Source of the DNA: CAVUPF01 sp963803755
Lineage (GTDB): Bacteria > Actinomycetota > Thermoleophilia > Solirubrobacterales > 70-9
Assembly: GCA_963803755.1 (NCBI GenBank)
Contig: CAWDNP010000012.1
Coordinates: forward strand, 1 to 64,000
DNA: 64,000 nt
Reading direction: 5' to 3'
Part shown: piece after piece, positions 26,130 through 35,516 of the stretch
How the letters are laid out: each line of letters begins with the position of its first letter
Numbering within the stretch: position 1 is the first letter of the stretch
The notes under the pieces: model-generated
The model's input: only the letters and a program-made list of their open reading frames with translations
What the model was told of the DNA's origin: nothing
The model's database searches: none
Translations under genes and position numbers: made by a program

Positions 26130-27681
26130 GTGAAGGTTCAGTCTCGTCCTTCTCGCAGTGGCAATCGCGGCGGTCTTGGTTTTCGCCGGGTGTGGCGGGG
26201 GCAGCTCCAGCCCCGATCCCGCCAGCGTGGCGTCGCCCAAATCGCCACTCTTCGTCGAAGCCACTGTGCAGCCGCAGGGGACGCTGAAGTCAAACATCCA
26301 ATCGCTGGCGAAGAACGTCGCCGGGGTCGATGACCTCGGCGGTCTGATCGTCTCCAAGCTCGAAAGCTCGGCACACGCCTCCGGTGAAGGACTCGACTTC
26401 GGCAAGGAAGTGAAGCCCTGGCTGGGCGAAAAGGCCGGCGTCTTCTTCGAGCGCTACGACGGCAGCAACTTCAGCCGCTACGGCGTCGCCGTGCAGACCA
26501 CCGACCCGAGCGCGACGCAGGGCTTCATCGATAAGCAGGTCAAGTCGAGCCGCGAACCCGTCAAGGGCGCCTCCTACGAAGGGGTCGACTACAAGGTCGA
26601 GGGCTCCGACGGCACCTCGATCGGGGTGGTCGGGAGCTTCCTGGTCATCGCCGAAGACGAACAGGTCTTCAAGGATGCGGTCAACGCGTCCAAGGGCGAG
26701 TCGCTGGCCGACGTCGGCTCGTACTCAAGCGCCGCCGCCGCCAAGCCCAGCGAAAGCCTCGCCGACGCCTACCTCGACATCGGATCGCTGATCCGGCAGT
26801 CAGGGAGCGCGGTCGGTGCCCAGGCGCTGCAGCTGTTCAAGTCGGCCGGGATCGAACCCGACCACGCGACCGCCCTCTTGAGCTTCGTGCCGGGCTCAAA
26901 CCAGGCGGAGATCGACATCAGCAGCAACCTCGGGGGGGAGAAGCCTCCGAACGGGGACGCCTCCGGCCTGCTCGGCTCCTTCCCGGCGAGCTCCTTCGCG
27001 GGCCTTGCCGCCTCCGGCTTCGGCCTCCAGCTGAAGAAGGCGATAGACGGCATCGACGCTTCCGGCATCCCGCCGAACGTGCCGCCGCACCAGCTGAAGA
27101 GCACGATGGCTCGGGCGGGTATCGACCTCGACAAGATCGCCGGCTCGATCGAAGATGCCGGGGTGTTCGCTGAGGGCGCCAACAAGGCCGGCCTTGACGG
27201 CGCATTCGTGCTGACCACAAAGGAATCGAGCGAGGCGACAGACACCGTTACCAACATCGGCCTGCTGCTGCGCCACGCCGGCGTCCCCGGTATGACAGCG
27301 ATCAACGGCAAGGCCAGTGGCTTCTCGGTTCACAGCCCCGAACTCGGCAGCAAGCCGCTCGTTGTTGTCGCGGAAGGAAGTCGGATAGCGATCGGGTACG
27401 GGTTGCCGGCGGCTTTGCAGGGGCTCTCTACGGAATCGAGCCAGTCCCTCTCCGGCGCCCCGAGTTACAAGGAAGCGGTCGCGGCACTCGGCAGCACGCC
27501 GATTAGCGGCTTCGTCGACGGACCGGCGGCGCTGCGGCTGGCCGAATCGCTCGTGCCGCGCTCCGAGCAGGGGTTCCAGGAAGCGAAGCCCTACCTGGAG
27601 AAGATCGGCTACGTCGCTCTGGGCACGGGGAGCTCGGGCGGACTCGCCACGGCAAAGTTGATCGTCGGCTTCAACAAGTAG
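26130..27681 (+). CDS. DUF3352 lipoprotein
   Basis: An exported protein of about 515 residues. A lipoprotein signal is visible (VLLAVAIAAVLVFAGC, lipobox FAGC followed by Gly/Ser), so it should be anchored outside the membrane. The body matches DUF3352: LSKNIQSLAKNV-like helices, KPWLGEKAGVFFERY, SFLVIAEDEQVFKDAVNA, and a second half with SGFVDGPAALRLAE near the end. Function is unknown. GTG 26130 followed by KFSLVLL would be a perfect start if one G near 26137 were extra; in the sequence as given only GTG 26158, within the signal hydrophobic core, is in frame. It follows glmS by about 20 bases. Confidence 0.75.
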
Positions 27682-27700
27682 CGGACTTAGATGAGAGGTC

Positions 27701-27937
27701 TCAGAGAGCATTTTCTGAGCTAGCGGCTCTGGCGAGACCTTCGAGAGTCAGGTCAGTCTGAGCGCGGACGATCGCGAAGGGATCGTCCGGCTTTGGCGGT
27801 CCTTCAGCCCGAGCCTGTCTCCGCAGCTTGGTCAGCTCGTCACCGGCCAGGTAGTAGCGGGAACGGCGCTCGCCGACTGTTTGAAGGAGTTCCCGCTCGA
27901 CCATCGCTCTCAGGTCCCGCGAGGTAGCAAATATCAA
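27701..27937 (-). pseudogene. Remnant resembling the C-terminal winged helix of a Fic-type protein
   Basis: A 78-residue open frame with ATSRDLRAMVERELLQTVG and ERRSRYYLAGDEL, a pattern typical of the C-terminal winged-helix tail of Fic domain (AMP-transferase) proteins. No HPFx(D/E)GNGR Fic core is present, and the divergent nnrDE gene begins 53 bases upstream, so the main catalytic part is missing. It is probably the decayed 3' end of a once longer gene. It could instead be a small free-standing winged-helix regulator; I find that less likely. Confidence 0.45.
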
Positions 27938-27989
27938 TGATTCATCGGAGCCGGGTCGCTAGAGAGTTGCCGAGTTAGGCTGCATCGAG

Positions 27990-29510
27990 ATGGAGCCCTG
28001 GTTAAACCCGCTGTACGACGCGGAGGGGATGCGTGCCGTCGACCGGTGGGCGATCGAAGAGATGGAGGTGGCCTCGCTTGAGTTGATGGAGACTGCTGGG
28101 CGGGCTGTGGCGGAGGCGGTTGCCGGGCTTGCGCCCGAGGGGCCGGTGCGGGTTGTTTGCGGGAAGGGGAACAATGCTGGGGATGGGTTGGTCGCCGCCC
28201 GGCACTTGGCCAGGATGGGTTATGAGGTCGAGGTGCTGCTGCTCTGGGCGGGGGAGGAGTTGCACGGGGACGCGGCGGTCAACCTGGAGCGCTTCGGGGG
28301 GGAGCATGTGGCATCGGGTTTGGATGCGCGGCTTGTCGGCTCCGGCGCGGTGGTCGACGCGATCTTCGGGACGGGGTTCTCCGGGGTGGCGCGGGAGCCC
28401 GCTGCAGGGGCTATCGATGCGATCGGCCGGTGTCGGGTGCCCGTCGTCGCCTGCGACATCGCCTCTGGGGTCGATGCCTCCAGCGGGGAGGTCGAGGGGG
28501 TTGCGGTCGAGGCCGACGTCACAGTCACCTTCCACGCAGCGAAGCTGGGGCACTTCGTCGCCCCCGGCAAGTGGCGCACGGGGGAGCTGCGGGTCGCGCC
28601 GATCGGGATTCCCGAGGGGGCTCCGAGTGCGCCCGTCGGCGGCGTCATCGATTCCGCGGTATTGGAACTGGCGCCGAAGCGGGGAGCGCGGTCGACCAAG
28701 TTCACGTCGGGGCAGGTCGCGATCGCCGGGGGCTCAAGGGGGTTGACCGGGGCGGTGCGGATGTCCTCGCAGGCGGCGATCCGCGCTGGAGCCGGGTACG
28801 CGACGGTCGCGGTGCCGGCCGATCTGGAGGCGATCTTCGAGCAGGGCCAGCCCGAGGTGATGTCGCTCGGTTGCTCCGGCGGGGACGGCTGCCTAGCGCC
28901 AGCCTCGCTGAAGGCCGTGCTGCGCGTCTTCGAGCGCGCCGCGGCGGGAGTGCTCGGCCCCGGCCTGGGCCGGAACCCCGGCTCGATCGAGCTGGCGCGG
29001 GAGGCGGCGGAGGCGATCGAGGCGCCGCTGGTGATCGACGCCGACGGGCTCAATGCGTTCGCCGGTCGGCTCGAGCGAATCGCCGCTCGAGAAGCGCCGA
29101 CGGTCCTCACGCCGCACGCCGGCGAGCTGGGGCGGCTGCTCGACCGCTCCTCCGAGGAGGTCGCCTCTCGCCGCCTTACCTCGGTGCGCGAGGCCGCCCA
29201 CGCCGCCGGCGCGGTCGTCGTCCTCAAGGGCGATGACACGATCGTCACCGACGGGGAGCGAGTCGCCGTCAACGCGCTCTCTGCACCGGCGCTCGCCACC
29301 GCCGGCACCGGCGACGTCCTCTCGGGGATGACCGCCGCCCTCCTCGCCCGCGGCCTAGGGCCTTTCGATGCGGCCTGTGCGGCCGTGGTGGCACATGCCC
29401 GCGCCGGCCGAGACGCGGCCCGGCGAGTGGGCTCCGCTGAGTCGGTGATCGCCACCGACGTGATCGCCTCGATCCCGGCGGGGATGCTCCCCGATGTTCG
29501 CGTCGAATAA
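27990..29510 (+). CDS. nnr: Bifunctional NAD(P)H-hydrate epimerase / ADP-dependent NAD(P)H-hydrate dehydratase
   Basis: Repairs NADH and NADPH damaged by hydration. The N-terminal epimerase domain (YjeF_N, residues 1-215) has AVDRWAIEEME, VRVVCGKGNNAGDGLVAARH, VDAIFGTGFSG and CDIASGVDASSGEV. The C-terminal ribokinase-like dehydratase domain has AIAGGSRGLTGAVRMS, VLGPGLGRNPGS, VIDADGLNAFAG, TVLTPHAGELGRLL, VVLKGDDTIV and ATAGTGDVLSGMTAALLARG. The 506-residue length agrees with the fused bacterial form (Nnr of E. coli). The ATG start at 27990 fits the family. The stop overlaps the start region of a CBS-domain gene. Confidence 0.95.
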   Translation: MEPWLNPLYDAEGMRAVDRWAIEEMEVASLELMETAGRAVAEAVAGLAPEGPVRVVCGKGNNAGDGLVAARHLARMGYEVEVLLLWAGEELHGDAAVNLERFGGEHVASGLDARLVGSGAVVDAIFGTGFSGVAREPAAGAIDAIGRCRVPVVACDIASGVDASSGEVEGVAVEADVTVTFHAAKLGHFVAPGKWRTGELRVAPIGIPEGAPSAPVGGVIDSAVLELAPKRGARSTKFTSGQVAIAGGSRGLTGAVRMSSQAAIRAGAGYATVAVPADLEAIFEQGQPEVMSLGCSGGDGCLAPASLKAVLRVFERAAAGVLGPGLGRNPGSIELAREAAEAIEAPLVIDADGLNAFAGRLERIAAREAPTVLTPHAGELGRLLDRSSEEVASRRLTSVREAAHAAGAVVVLKGDDTIVTDGERVAVNALSAPALATAGTGDVLSGMTAALLARGLGPFDAACAAVVAHARAGRDAARRVGSAESVIATDVIASIPAGMLPDVRVE

Positions 29511-29520
29511 CCTCGCCGAG

Positions 29521-29982
29521 ATGTCAACCGCAGCCGAGATCATGGACGCCGACGTGCCGACCGTCTCCCCGGAGGATGATGCACGTGCTGCGATCGATCT
29601 CCTCGCCAAGACCGATATGGGCGCGATCCCCGTCGTCGATGACGAGCGCAAGGTGGTCGGGATCGTCAGCGAGTCAGACCTGATCCTCAGCGACGAGGAG
29701 TCCGACCTGCATCTGCCGCACTACGTCAACATCATGGGGGGCATCGTCTTCGTCGGCTCGATGAAGGGCTTTGAGGAGCGGTTGAGCAAGGCCTTCGCGA
29801 CCAAGGTCTCCGAGCTGATGACCGCCGACCCGATCGTCGCCCGCGCCGAGGAGAGCGCCGATTCGGTGGCGAAGACGATCGCCGACAGACACCACAACCA
29901 CCTGCCCGTGGTCGACGCCGAGGGTCGCCTGGCCGGCATGGTCACCCGGGCCGACGCGCTCGCCGCGCTCGTCGACGGCTAA
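29521..29982 (+). CDS. CBS domain pair protein
   Basis: A 153-residue stand-alone Bateman module with two CBS domains: residues 4-60 (AEIMDADVPTVSPEDDARAA, MGAIPVVDDERKVVGIVSES) and 95-150 (VSELMTADPIVARAEESA, HHNHLPVVDAEGRLAGMVTR). CBS pairs bind adenine nucleotides and regulate partner proteins; the partner is unknown. A 30-residue insert between them (LPHYVNIMGGIVFVGSMKGF) is typical of the branch seen in many bacteria. ATG 29521 is preferred over ATG 29494, which overlaps nnr. The alr ATG follows after two bases. Confidence 0.88.
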   Translation: MSTAAEIMDADVPTVSPEDDARAAIDLLAKTDMGAIPVVDDERKVVGIVSESDLILSDEESDLHLPHYVNIMGGIVFVGSMKGFEERLSKAFATKVSELMTADPIVARAEESADSVAKTIADRHHNHLPVVDAEGRLAGMVTRADALAALVDG

Positions 29983-29984
29983 TC

Positions 29985-31094
29985 ATGGTGCGGGCGCTCG
30001 CCCGGATCGATCTCGGCGCGGTGCAGGCCAACTGCGCCCGGCTGAAGGTCACGCTGGGGCCGGGAACCGAGCTGTGCGCGGTGGTCAAGGCGGACGGCTA
30101 CGGCCACGGCGCCGACGCCTGCGCCTCCGCGGCGCTGGCCGGGGGCGCCAGTAGGCTGGCGGTCGCCACCGCTGCCGAGGCCGCCCAGATCGGCCGTCGC
30201 TTTCAGCACGTTTCGCTGCTGACGATGGGGGCGCTGACCCCCGAGGACGTGGACATGACTCTGTCGTCGGGGTCGGAGCTCGCCGTTTGGCGGGAGGGCT
30301 TCCGGCGCCTCCTCTCCGATCGTGCCCGGGCGCAGGGCCGCCCGGCTCGGGTCCACGTCAAGCACGACAGCGGCATGGGACGCCTCGGCACCCCTGATCC
30401 CGCCGAGGTGATGGCGCTGGCGCGTGCCTGCGCCGAGGATCCCCATCTCGAGTTGGTCGGTGTCTGGACCCACTTTGCCACCGCCGATGAGCCCGGCTCC
30501 GGGTTCTTCGTCGAGCAGCTCGACCGCTTCGCCGCGGTCGCCGACGCGGTCAGGGCGGAGTTCTCGGGCGTCACCGTCCATGCCGCCAACAGTGCCGCCG
30601 TCTTCCGTGATCCGCGCTCGCACTTCGACATGGCCCGATGCGGCGTCGCCCTCTACGGGCTAGACCCCTTCCAGGGAGACCCGGCCGAGCGCGGCCTCGC
30701 CCCGGCGCTCTCGCTGCATTCGTATGTCGCCGACCTGAAGCGCTTCGCGGCCAACGACAGTGCCGGTTACGGACGGACCTGGTGTGCTCCGGCCGACACC
30801 TGGGTGGGGGTGCTGCCGCTTGGCTACGGCGATGGGGTGCGGCGCGGCCTCTCTAATAATGCCGAGGTGCTGATTCGCGGAAGGCGCCATCCCCTGGTCG
30901 GCACCGTCTCGATGGACAACGTGACAGTCGACCTTGGTCCCGAGACCGAGGTCGAGCCCGGCGACGAGGCGGTGCTGATCGGCACTCAGGGGGAGGAGGC
31001 GATTCTCGCCGAGGAGGTCGCGGCTCGGCTCGACACGATCAACTACGAGATCACCTGCGGAATCTCGGCGCGGGTGCCGCGAGCTACTGCGTGA
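29985..31094 (+). CDS. alr: Alanine racemase
   Basis: PLP enzyme making D-alanine for peptidoglycan, 369 residues. The N-terminal TIM barrel carries the Schiff-base lysine in AVVKADGYGHGA (about residue 35). VKHDSGMGRLG and WTHFATADEPGS are standard barrel motifs, and RCGVALYGLDPFQ is near 220. The C-terminal domain supplies the catalytic tyrosine in NDSAGYGRTW, then LPLGYGDGVRRGLSN and GTVSMDNVTVDLG. It ends four bases inside the next gene (GTGA). It belongs functionally with the D,D-carboxypeptidase and GlmM/GlmS genes in wall synthesis. Confidence 0.96.
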   Translation: MVRALARIDLGAVQANCARLKVTLGPGTELCAVVKADGYGHGADACASAALAGGASRLAVATAAEAAQIGRRFQHVSLLTMGALTPEDVDMTLSSGSELAVWREGFRRLLSDRARAQGRPARVHVKHDSGMGRLGTPDPAEVMALARACAEDPHLELVGVWTHFATADEPGSGFFVEQLDRFAAVADAVRAEFSGVTVHAANSAAVFRDPRSHFDMARCGVALYGLDPFQGDPAERGLAPALSLHSYVADLKRFAANDSAGYGRTWCAPADTWVGVLPLGYGDGVRRGLSNNAEVLIRGRRHPLVGTVSMDNVTVDLGPETEVEPGDEAVLIGTQGEEAILAEEVAARLDTINYEITCGISARVPRATA

Positions 31095-32511
31095 GCGTCG
31101 CGGATCGCCTCGCGACGGCGCCGCCTGCCGACTTGGCCCGGCGCGCTTTGGAGGGCGGCAGCGAGGCGTGGATCGTCGGCGGCGCCGTCCGCGACGCGGC
31201 GCTCGGCCGTGAGGTGACCGACCTCGACCTCGCCGTCGCCGGGGACCCCGCGGTGGCGGCAAGGGCGATCGCCGAGAGAGCGGCGGGCACGCCTTCGAGC
31301 TCTCCGCGGAGTTCGGGACCTGGCGGGTGGTGGCATCCGATCGCTCCCGCCAGATCGACGCCACGGCGCTGCGTGGCGAGACGATCGAGGCAGACCTGGC
31401 GGCGCGGGACTTCACCGTAGGTGCTGTCGCTGTTCCCCTCGCCGGAGGCGAGCCGCTCGATCCATACGGAGGTCTCACCGATCTCGAGGTAGGGCTTCTG
31501 CGGGCGGTCGGCGAGGGCAGCTTCTCCGAGGACCCGCTGCGCCTGCTTCGCGCCGCGCGCCTGGCGAGCGAGCTGGAGCTGGCGATCGACCCCGGAACCG
31601 TCGCCCTGGCCCGTGCCGAGGCCGCCCGCGCCGCCGAGCCCGCCGGGGAGCGGCAGCTAGCCGAGCTGCGCCGGCTTGTCGGCGGGCCCGACCCGCTGCG
31701 CGGCCTCGCCCTGCTCGACGAGCTGGGGCTCACCGCGGTCGTCCTGCCCGAGCTAGAGGCTCTGCGGGGCGTCGGGCAGGGCCCCAATCACCACCTCGAC
31801 GTTCATGGCCACACGCTCACGGTCTTAGGGCACACGCTTGAGGTAGAGGCCGACCTGGAGCGCTATGCGGGGAAGCGCGCCGGCGAGGTCGCGGAGCTGC
31901 TCGCTGAGTCTTTGGCCGACGAGATAACTCGCGGCACCGCGCTGCGCTTCGGCGCCCTCCTACACGACGTCGGCAAGCCGGCAACGCGCGCCGAGCGGGG
32001 GGACTACGTCACCTTCATCGGCCACGACCGCGTCGGGTCCGAGATCGTCGGGGACCTCTGCGCACGCCTGCATGCAAGCCGCCGGCTGACGCGCCACCTG
32101 CGGGCGCTCACCCTCCACCACCTGCGCCTCGGGTTCCTCGTCCACGAGGCACCGCTGCCGCCACGCCGCATCCACGAGTACCTGCGCGCTACCGAGCCGG
32201 TCGCCGCCGACGTCACCCTGCTCACCGTCGCCGACCGGCTCTCGGCCCGCGGCAGCGGGCCGTTTGCCACTGAGGAGGCGATTGAGGCACACCTCGGCCT
32301 CGCCCGCCAGATGCTCGCCGCGGCGCTCGACTGGCGCCGCGACGGCCCGCCCGTCCCTCTGCTGCGCGGCGACGAACTGGCCACGGAGCTGGGGATCGAG
32401 GAGGGGCCGGAGCTGGGCGAGTTGCTGGCCGAGCTGGAGGCTGCCCAGTACGCGGGGGAGGTGAGGACCCGTGCAGAGGCGGTCGAACGCGCCCGCCAGG
32501 TTCGCGGATAA
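31091..32511 (+). CDS. cca: CCA-adding/poly(A) polymerase-type tRNA nucleotidyltransferase with HD domain, one frameshift
   Basis: A class II nucleotidyltransferase that adds or repairs tRNA 3' CCA ends or adds poly(A). The N-terminal head has WIVGGAVRDAALG and the metal-binding DLDLAVAG (D-x-D). After a one-base deletion near 31287 (ACGCCTTCGAG should follow an extra C), the frame continues HAFELSAEFGTWRVV, RDFTVGAVAVPL, DPLRLLRAARLASEL. The HD phosphohydrolase domain has GALLHDVGKPATR and FIGHDRVGS. Corrected length is about 473 residues. GTG 31091 overlaps the alr stop. Being probably essential, a true null is unlikely; assembly error is the simplest reading. Confidence 0.87.
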
Positions 32512-32547
32512 CCCGCCCGAAACTTGGTCAGGTACCCTCACGGCCGC

Positions 32548-32766
32548 ATGGCCAAAGAGGAAAAGATCGAAATGGAGGGGGAGATCACCGAGGCTCTCCC
32601 CAACACCATGTTCCGGGTCAAACTCGACAACGGCCACGACGTCCTCGGCCACATTTCCGGCAAGATGCGCCGCCACTACATCCGCATCCTGCCCGGTGAC
32701 CGCGTAAAGATCGAGCTCTCGCCCTACGACCTCGACCGCGGCCGCATCACCTACCGCTACAAATAG
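32548..32766 (+). CDS. infA: Translation initiation factor IF-1
   Basis: A 72-residue S1/OB-fold protein that binds the ribosomal A site. AKEEKIEMEGEITEALPN, MFRVKLDNGHDVLGHISGK, MRRHYIRILPGDRVKIEL and DLDRGRITYRYK give an end-to-end match to bacterial IF-1. ATG 32548 is the start; an upstream in-frame ATG at 32524 would add eight unusual residues. It stands alone here, away from the ribosomal alpha operon (infA-rpmJ-rpsM) where it normally sits, so it may be a second copy. Its last ten bases overlap the end of the convergent glycoside hydrolase gene. Confidence 0.95.
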   Translation: MAKEEKIEMEGEITEALPNTMFRVKLDNGHDVLGHISGKMRRHYIRILPGDRVKIELSPYDLDRGRITYRYK

Positions 32767-33943
32767 CTCGACCGCGCCGACGGGTCGGGCTCTGCCAGCT
32801 CCGCGATCAGCGCCGACCAGGCGAAGTCCTTGGCGCCCAGGCCCCTCCCCGTGCGCGGGTCGTAGTACTCGCGCAGCCCTTCGCGCTTCACCGCCCCGAT
32901 CAGGCCCTCTGCGAGACGGGCCGCCTCCTCCGCATAGCCGAGGCGGCGCATTCCCAGCCAAACCATCCAGGCGGAGTTGACCCAGGTCGGGCCGCGCCAG
33001 TAACGGCGGACCGGGCCGTGGCTGCCGCCCGGCTCATAGCTCGGCTCCGAGGTGGCGACCGAGGGCGGCGCCACCGGGGTGAGGAACTCACGATCGTTTA
33101 ACAGATGCTCCTCGACCAGGCGCCGCCCGATCTCCTCCGGCAGGTCGGGCAGGGCGAGGGGGGCAAGGGCGGCCCAAGTGAGCACACCGGGTCGCGCCCC
33201 CCGGGCTGCACCTCGTCGAGGAAGAGCCCGCGGCGCTCGTTCCAGAGCCGGTCGACCAGCGCCCCGGTCGCCGAGGGCGCTCCCAGCGCCTGCAACGACA
33301 GCGACCACATCGTGTTGACCAGCGTCTCGCAGAGCACCGGGCCGCCACGATCGCGGATCCGCCGCGCGTCCCAGCCGAGCCGCCGGTTGCGATGCACCAG
33401 CCAGGGGAAGCCGATCCGGGAGTTGGCCTGCCGGCCCCAGACGGGGTCGAATTTGGGCGAGGCGTCCAGACCCGACTCGTCGGGCTGGACGATCCACAAC
33501 AGCCCGTCCCCTTCGAGGTCGCGGTTGCGGGCGAGCCATTCCATCTGGGCCGCGATTCGCGGCTCGGCGGCGGGCTCGCCGACGGCGATACGCCACGCCC
33601 AGGCCAGCAGCGGCGGCTGGATCGTCTCAGTCTGCAAGGCGCTGCGTGAGGCGACGTTATAGAAGGGCAGCCGGCCCAGCGAGACCGGCCGGTGCCAGAA
33701 GATCGTGTGCCCGAGGAAGCCGTCGGGCCGCTGCGCGGCGAGCAGGCTCTTCAGCTCGGCCCGCGGGCGGGCCGCGTCGAGGCGCCGCCAGACGATCGCC
33801 GCGAAGCAGGAGTCCCAGTACCACTGCCACGGGTAGCGGGTGGGGCTGGGGCGGGTGTAGGCGAATGGCAGGCCCTCGCGCGCGCCCTCCAGCCAGTTGC
33901 GGCGCAGGACTCCCTCGGCGATCTCGGTCGCTGCTGCGCTCAC
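32757..33943 (-). CDS. MGH1-like (alpha/alpha)6 glycoside hydrolase, one frameshift
   Basis: A trehalase/glucosidase-like toroid enzyme of about 394 residues after correction. Motifs: YPWQWYWDSCFAAIVW (a Trp-rich motif with a probable acid), QRPDGFLGHTIFWH, TETIQPPLLAWAWR, VNTMWSLSLQALG; and after the frame break near 33195 (at a G/C run), SEPSYEPGG, YWRGPTWVNSAWMVW and GLGAKDFAWSALI. This order is typical of mannosylglycerate hydrolase/GH63-like proteins. The GTG start at 33943 overlaps the stop of the upstream permease. No signal peptide is visible, so it is probably cytoplasmic, acting on a compatible solute or glycoside. The substrate cannot be fixed from sequence. Confidence 0.8.
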
Positions 33944-34731
33944 ACTGCCGTGCGGCGCATCTCGCGCAGGGCGAGGGTGCCGAGGATGGCCAGCATCCCC
34001 ACCAGCGCCAGAACCCCGGGCCAGGTTTCTGCCCAGGTGACGCCGCCGATGAAGCCCTGCCGCGCCGCGTCGATTACCTGTGTGACCGGGTTGACCCGGG
34101 CGGCCTTCTGCAGCCAGCCCTGCAACAGGACGAGCGGCGCGTAGGCGGTGGTGGTGAGGATCAGCGCCATCATGCCCGCCTGCATCAGTGGCGCCGCCGA
34201 CTGGCTCTTGAAATGAAGAGCCAGCATCGATCCCCAGCAGGCGGCGACGGCGGCCATCGCGGTGACCATGAAGTAGGTGACCAGGAGGCCGTCGATGCCC
34301 GGGAAGCTGGCCCCGAGCGCCAGCGCGACGGTGAGCACGAAGGTTGCCGGGATCAGCGAGCGAGCGCTCGCCGCCAGCACGGTGCCGGCCAGCAGCACCC
34401 AGCGGGGAGCGGGGGAGACGAGCAGGCGGTCGAGCCATCCCTGCTCGATGTCCCGGGCCAGATTGACGCCCGCCGCCGCTCCCGTGAACCCCGCCCCCTG
34501 AAGCATGCTGACCGGCACGATGAAGCTCTCGTAGCTGCCGGTGGTAAAGCCTTTGAGATGGGTGAGAGCCCCGAAGACTCCGTTCAACCCGAGGAAGAAG
34601 ATGGTCGGTGCCAGCACTCCGGGAATCGCCGCCCCCGGCACCCGCAGCAGCTCGTTCTTGGCGCGTGCCATCAGCGCCCCGATTGTCGCCAGGTTTGACC
34701 TCCAGGCCGGTAGCGGCGCCGCAGCTTCCAT
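33940..34731 (-). CDS. ABC-2 type exporter permease (second subunit)
   Basis: A 263-residue integral membrane protein with six predicted helices and the ABC-2 pattern: an N-terminal amphipathic AKNELLRVPGAAI, DIEQGWLDRLLVSPAPRW (coupling region), LLVTYFMVTAMAAVAACWG, and YAPLVLLQGWLQKAARVNPVTQVIDAARQ before the last helix. It starts at ATG 34731 overlapping the stop of the first permease (TGATG). It forms a DrrABC-like drug, lipid or polysaccharide exporter with the adjacent permease and ATPase. No substrate hint besides the downstream glycoside hydrolase. Confidence 0.88.
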   Translation of the reverse strand: MEAAAPLPAWRSNLATIGALMARAKNELLRVPGAAIPGVLAPTIFFLGLNGVFGALTHLKGFTTGSYESFIVPVSMLQGAGFTGAAAGVNLARDIEQGWLDRLLVSPAPRWVLLAGTVLAASARSLIPATFVLTVALALGASFPGIDGLLVTYFMVTAMAAVAACWGSMLALHFKSQSAAPLMQAGMMALILTTTAYAPLVLLQGWLQKAARVNPVTQVIDAARQGFIGGVTWAETWPGVLALVGMLAILGTLALREMRRTAV

Positions 34732-35516
34732 CAGCCGACCCTCAACCTGTGGCGCAGCGCCCGTGCGCTCAGCACCAGTCCCAGCACCACGATGCCTGCA
34801 ATCGCCAGCACGGCGTAGAGCGTTTCGGAGGCGCTGATCCCGGAGATCATCGGGCTGCGGATCCCATTGACGATGAGGCTGAGCGGGTTGTATTCGGCGA
34901 TCGTCTGCGCCGGCTGGATCATCAGGTTCTCGGGGAAGAAGGCGGAGGAGAGGAAGAGGACGACCAAGACCAGCGGGAAGAGCCCCTGCACGACGCTGGC
35001 GCTGCCGGTCCGCAGGGCGATCGCGGCGCCGATCCCACCGACCGCCAGCGCCGCCGTGGTGACCAAGACGATCGCGATCAGTGCCCCCGGAACGCCGCTC
35101 TGGATTTCGGCCCCGAAGACCAGCCCCAACGCCAGGAACCAGAGCGCCGAGAAGAGCCCCAGCGCCGCGGTTCCGGCCAACCGCCCGAGGACGATCGTAA
35201 AGCGCGAGATCGGCGCCGCGAAGAGGCGGTCGGTGAAGCCCATCTCGATGTCGACCGCGAGAGCGATGCCACCGCTGTTGCCAGCCAGCATCAGCGACTG
35301 CATCATCGCTCCCGCCAGCATGAACTGGAGGAAGCTCTGTACCGGCGGGAAGCCGGGCAGGTGGACCGCCGCGCCGGCGCCCCCGGTCTGGATCGCCAGC
35401 AGCAGGGTGGGGAAGACGACGATTGGCGCGATCAGCTGGGGGCGACGGAAGGTCTGGCGGATCGAGCGCATCCCCAGCGCTCTGATCACCCTTAGATTCG
35501 TCGCCAGGGCGGTCAA
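34731..35516 (-). CDS. ABC-2 type exporter permease (first subunit)
   Basis: A 261-residue permease homologous in layout to the adjacent one: RSIRQTFRRPQLIAPIVVFP, DIEMGFTDRLFAAPISRFT, then GALIAIVLVTTAALAVGGIG, FFPENLMIQPAQTIAEYNPL and a last helix. The start TTG 35516 lies within the ATPase stop (TTGA), which fixes it; the longer open frame upstream is antisense to nothing useful and reads through ATPase codons. Two different permeases suggest a heterodimeric channel. Confidence 0.88.
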   Translation of the reverse strand: MTALATNLRVIRALGMRSIRQTFRRPQLIAPIVVFPTLLLAIQTGGAGAAVHLPGFPPVQSFLQFMLAGAMMQSLMLAGNSGGIALAVDIEMGFTDRLFAAPISRFTIVLGRLAGTAALGLFSALWFLALGLVFGAEIQSGVPGALIAIVLVTTAALAVGGIGAAIALRTGSASVVQGLFPLVLVVLFLSSAFFPENLMIQPAQTIAEYNPLSLIVNGIRSPMISGISASETLYAVLAIAGIVVLGLVLSARALRHRLRVG

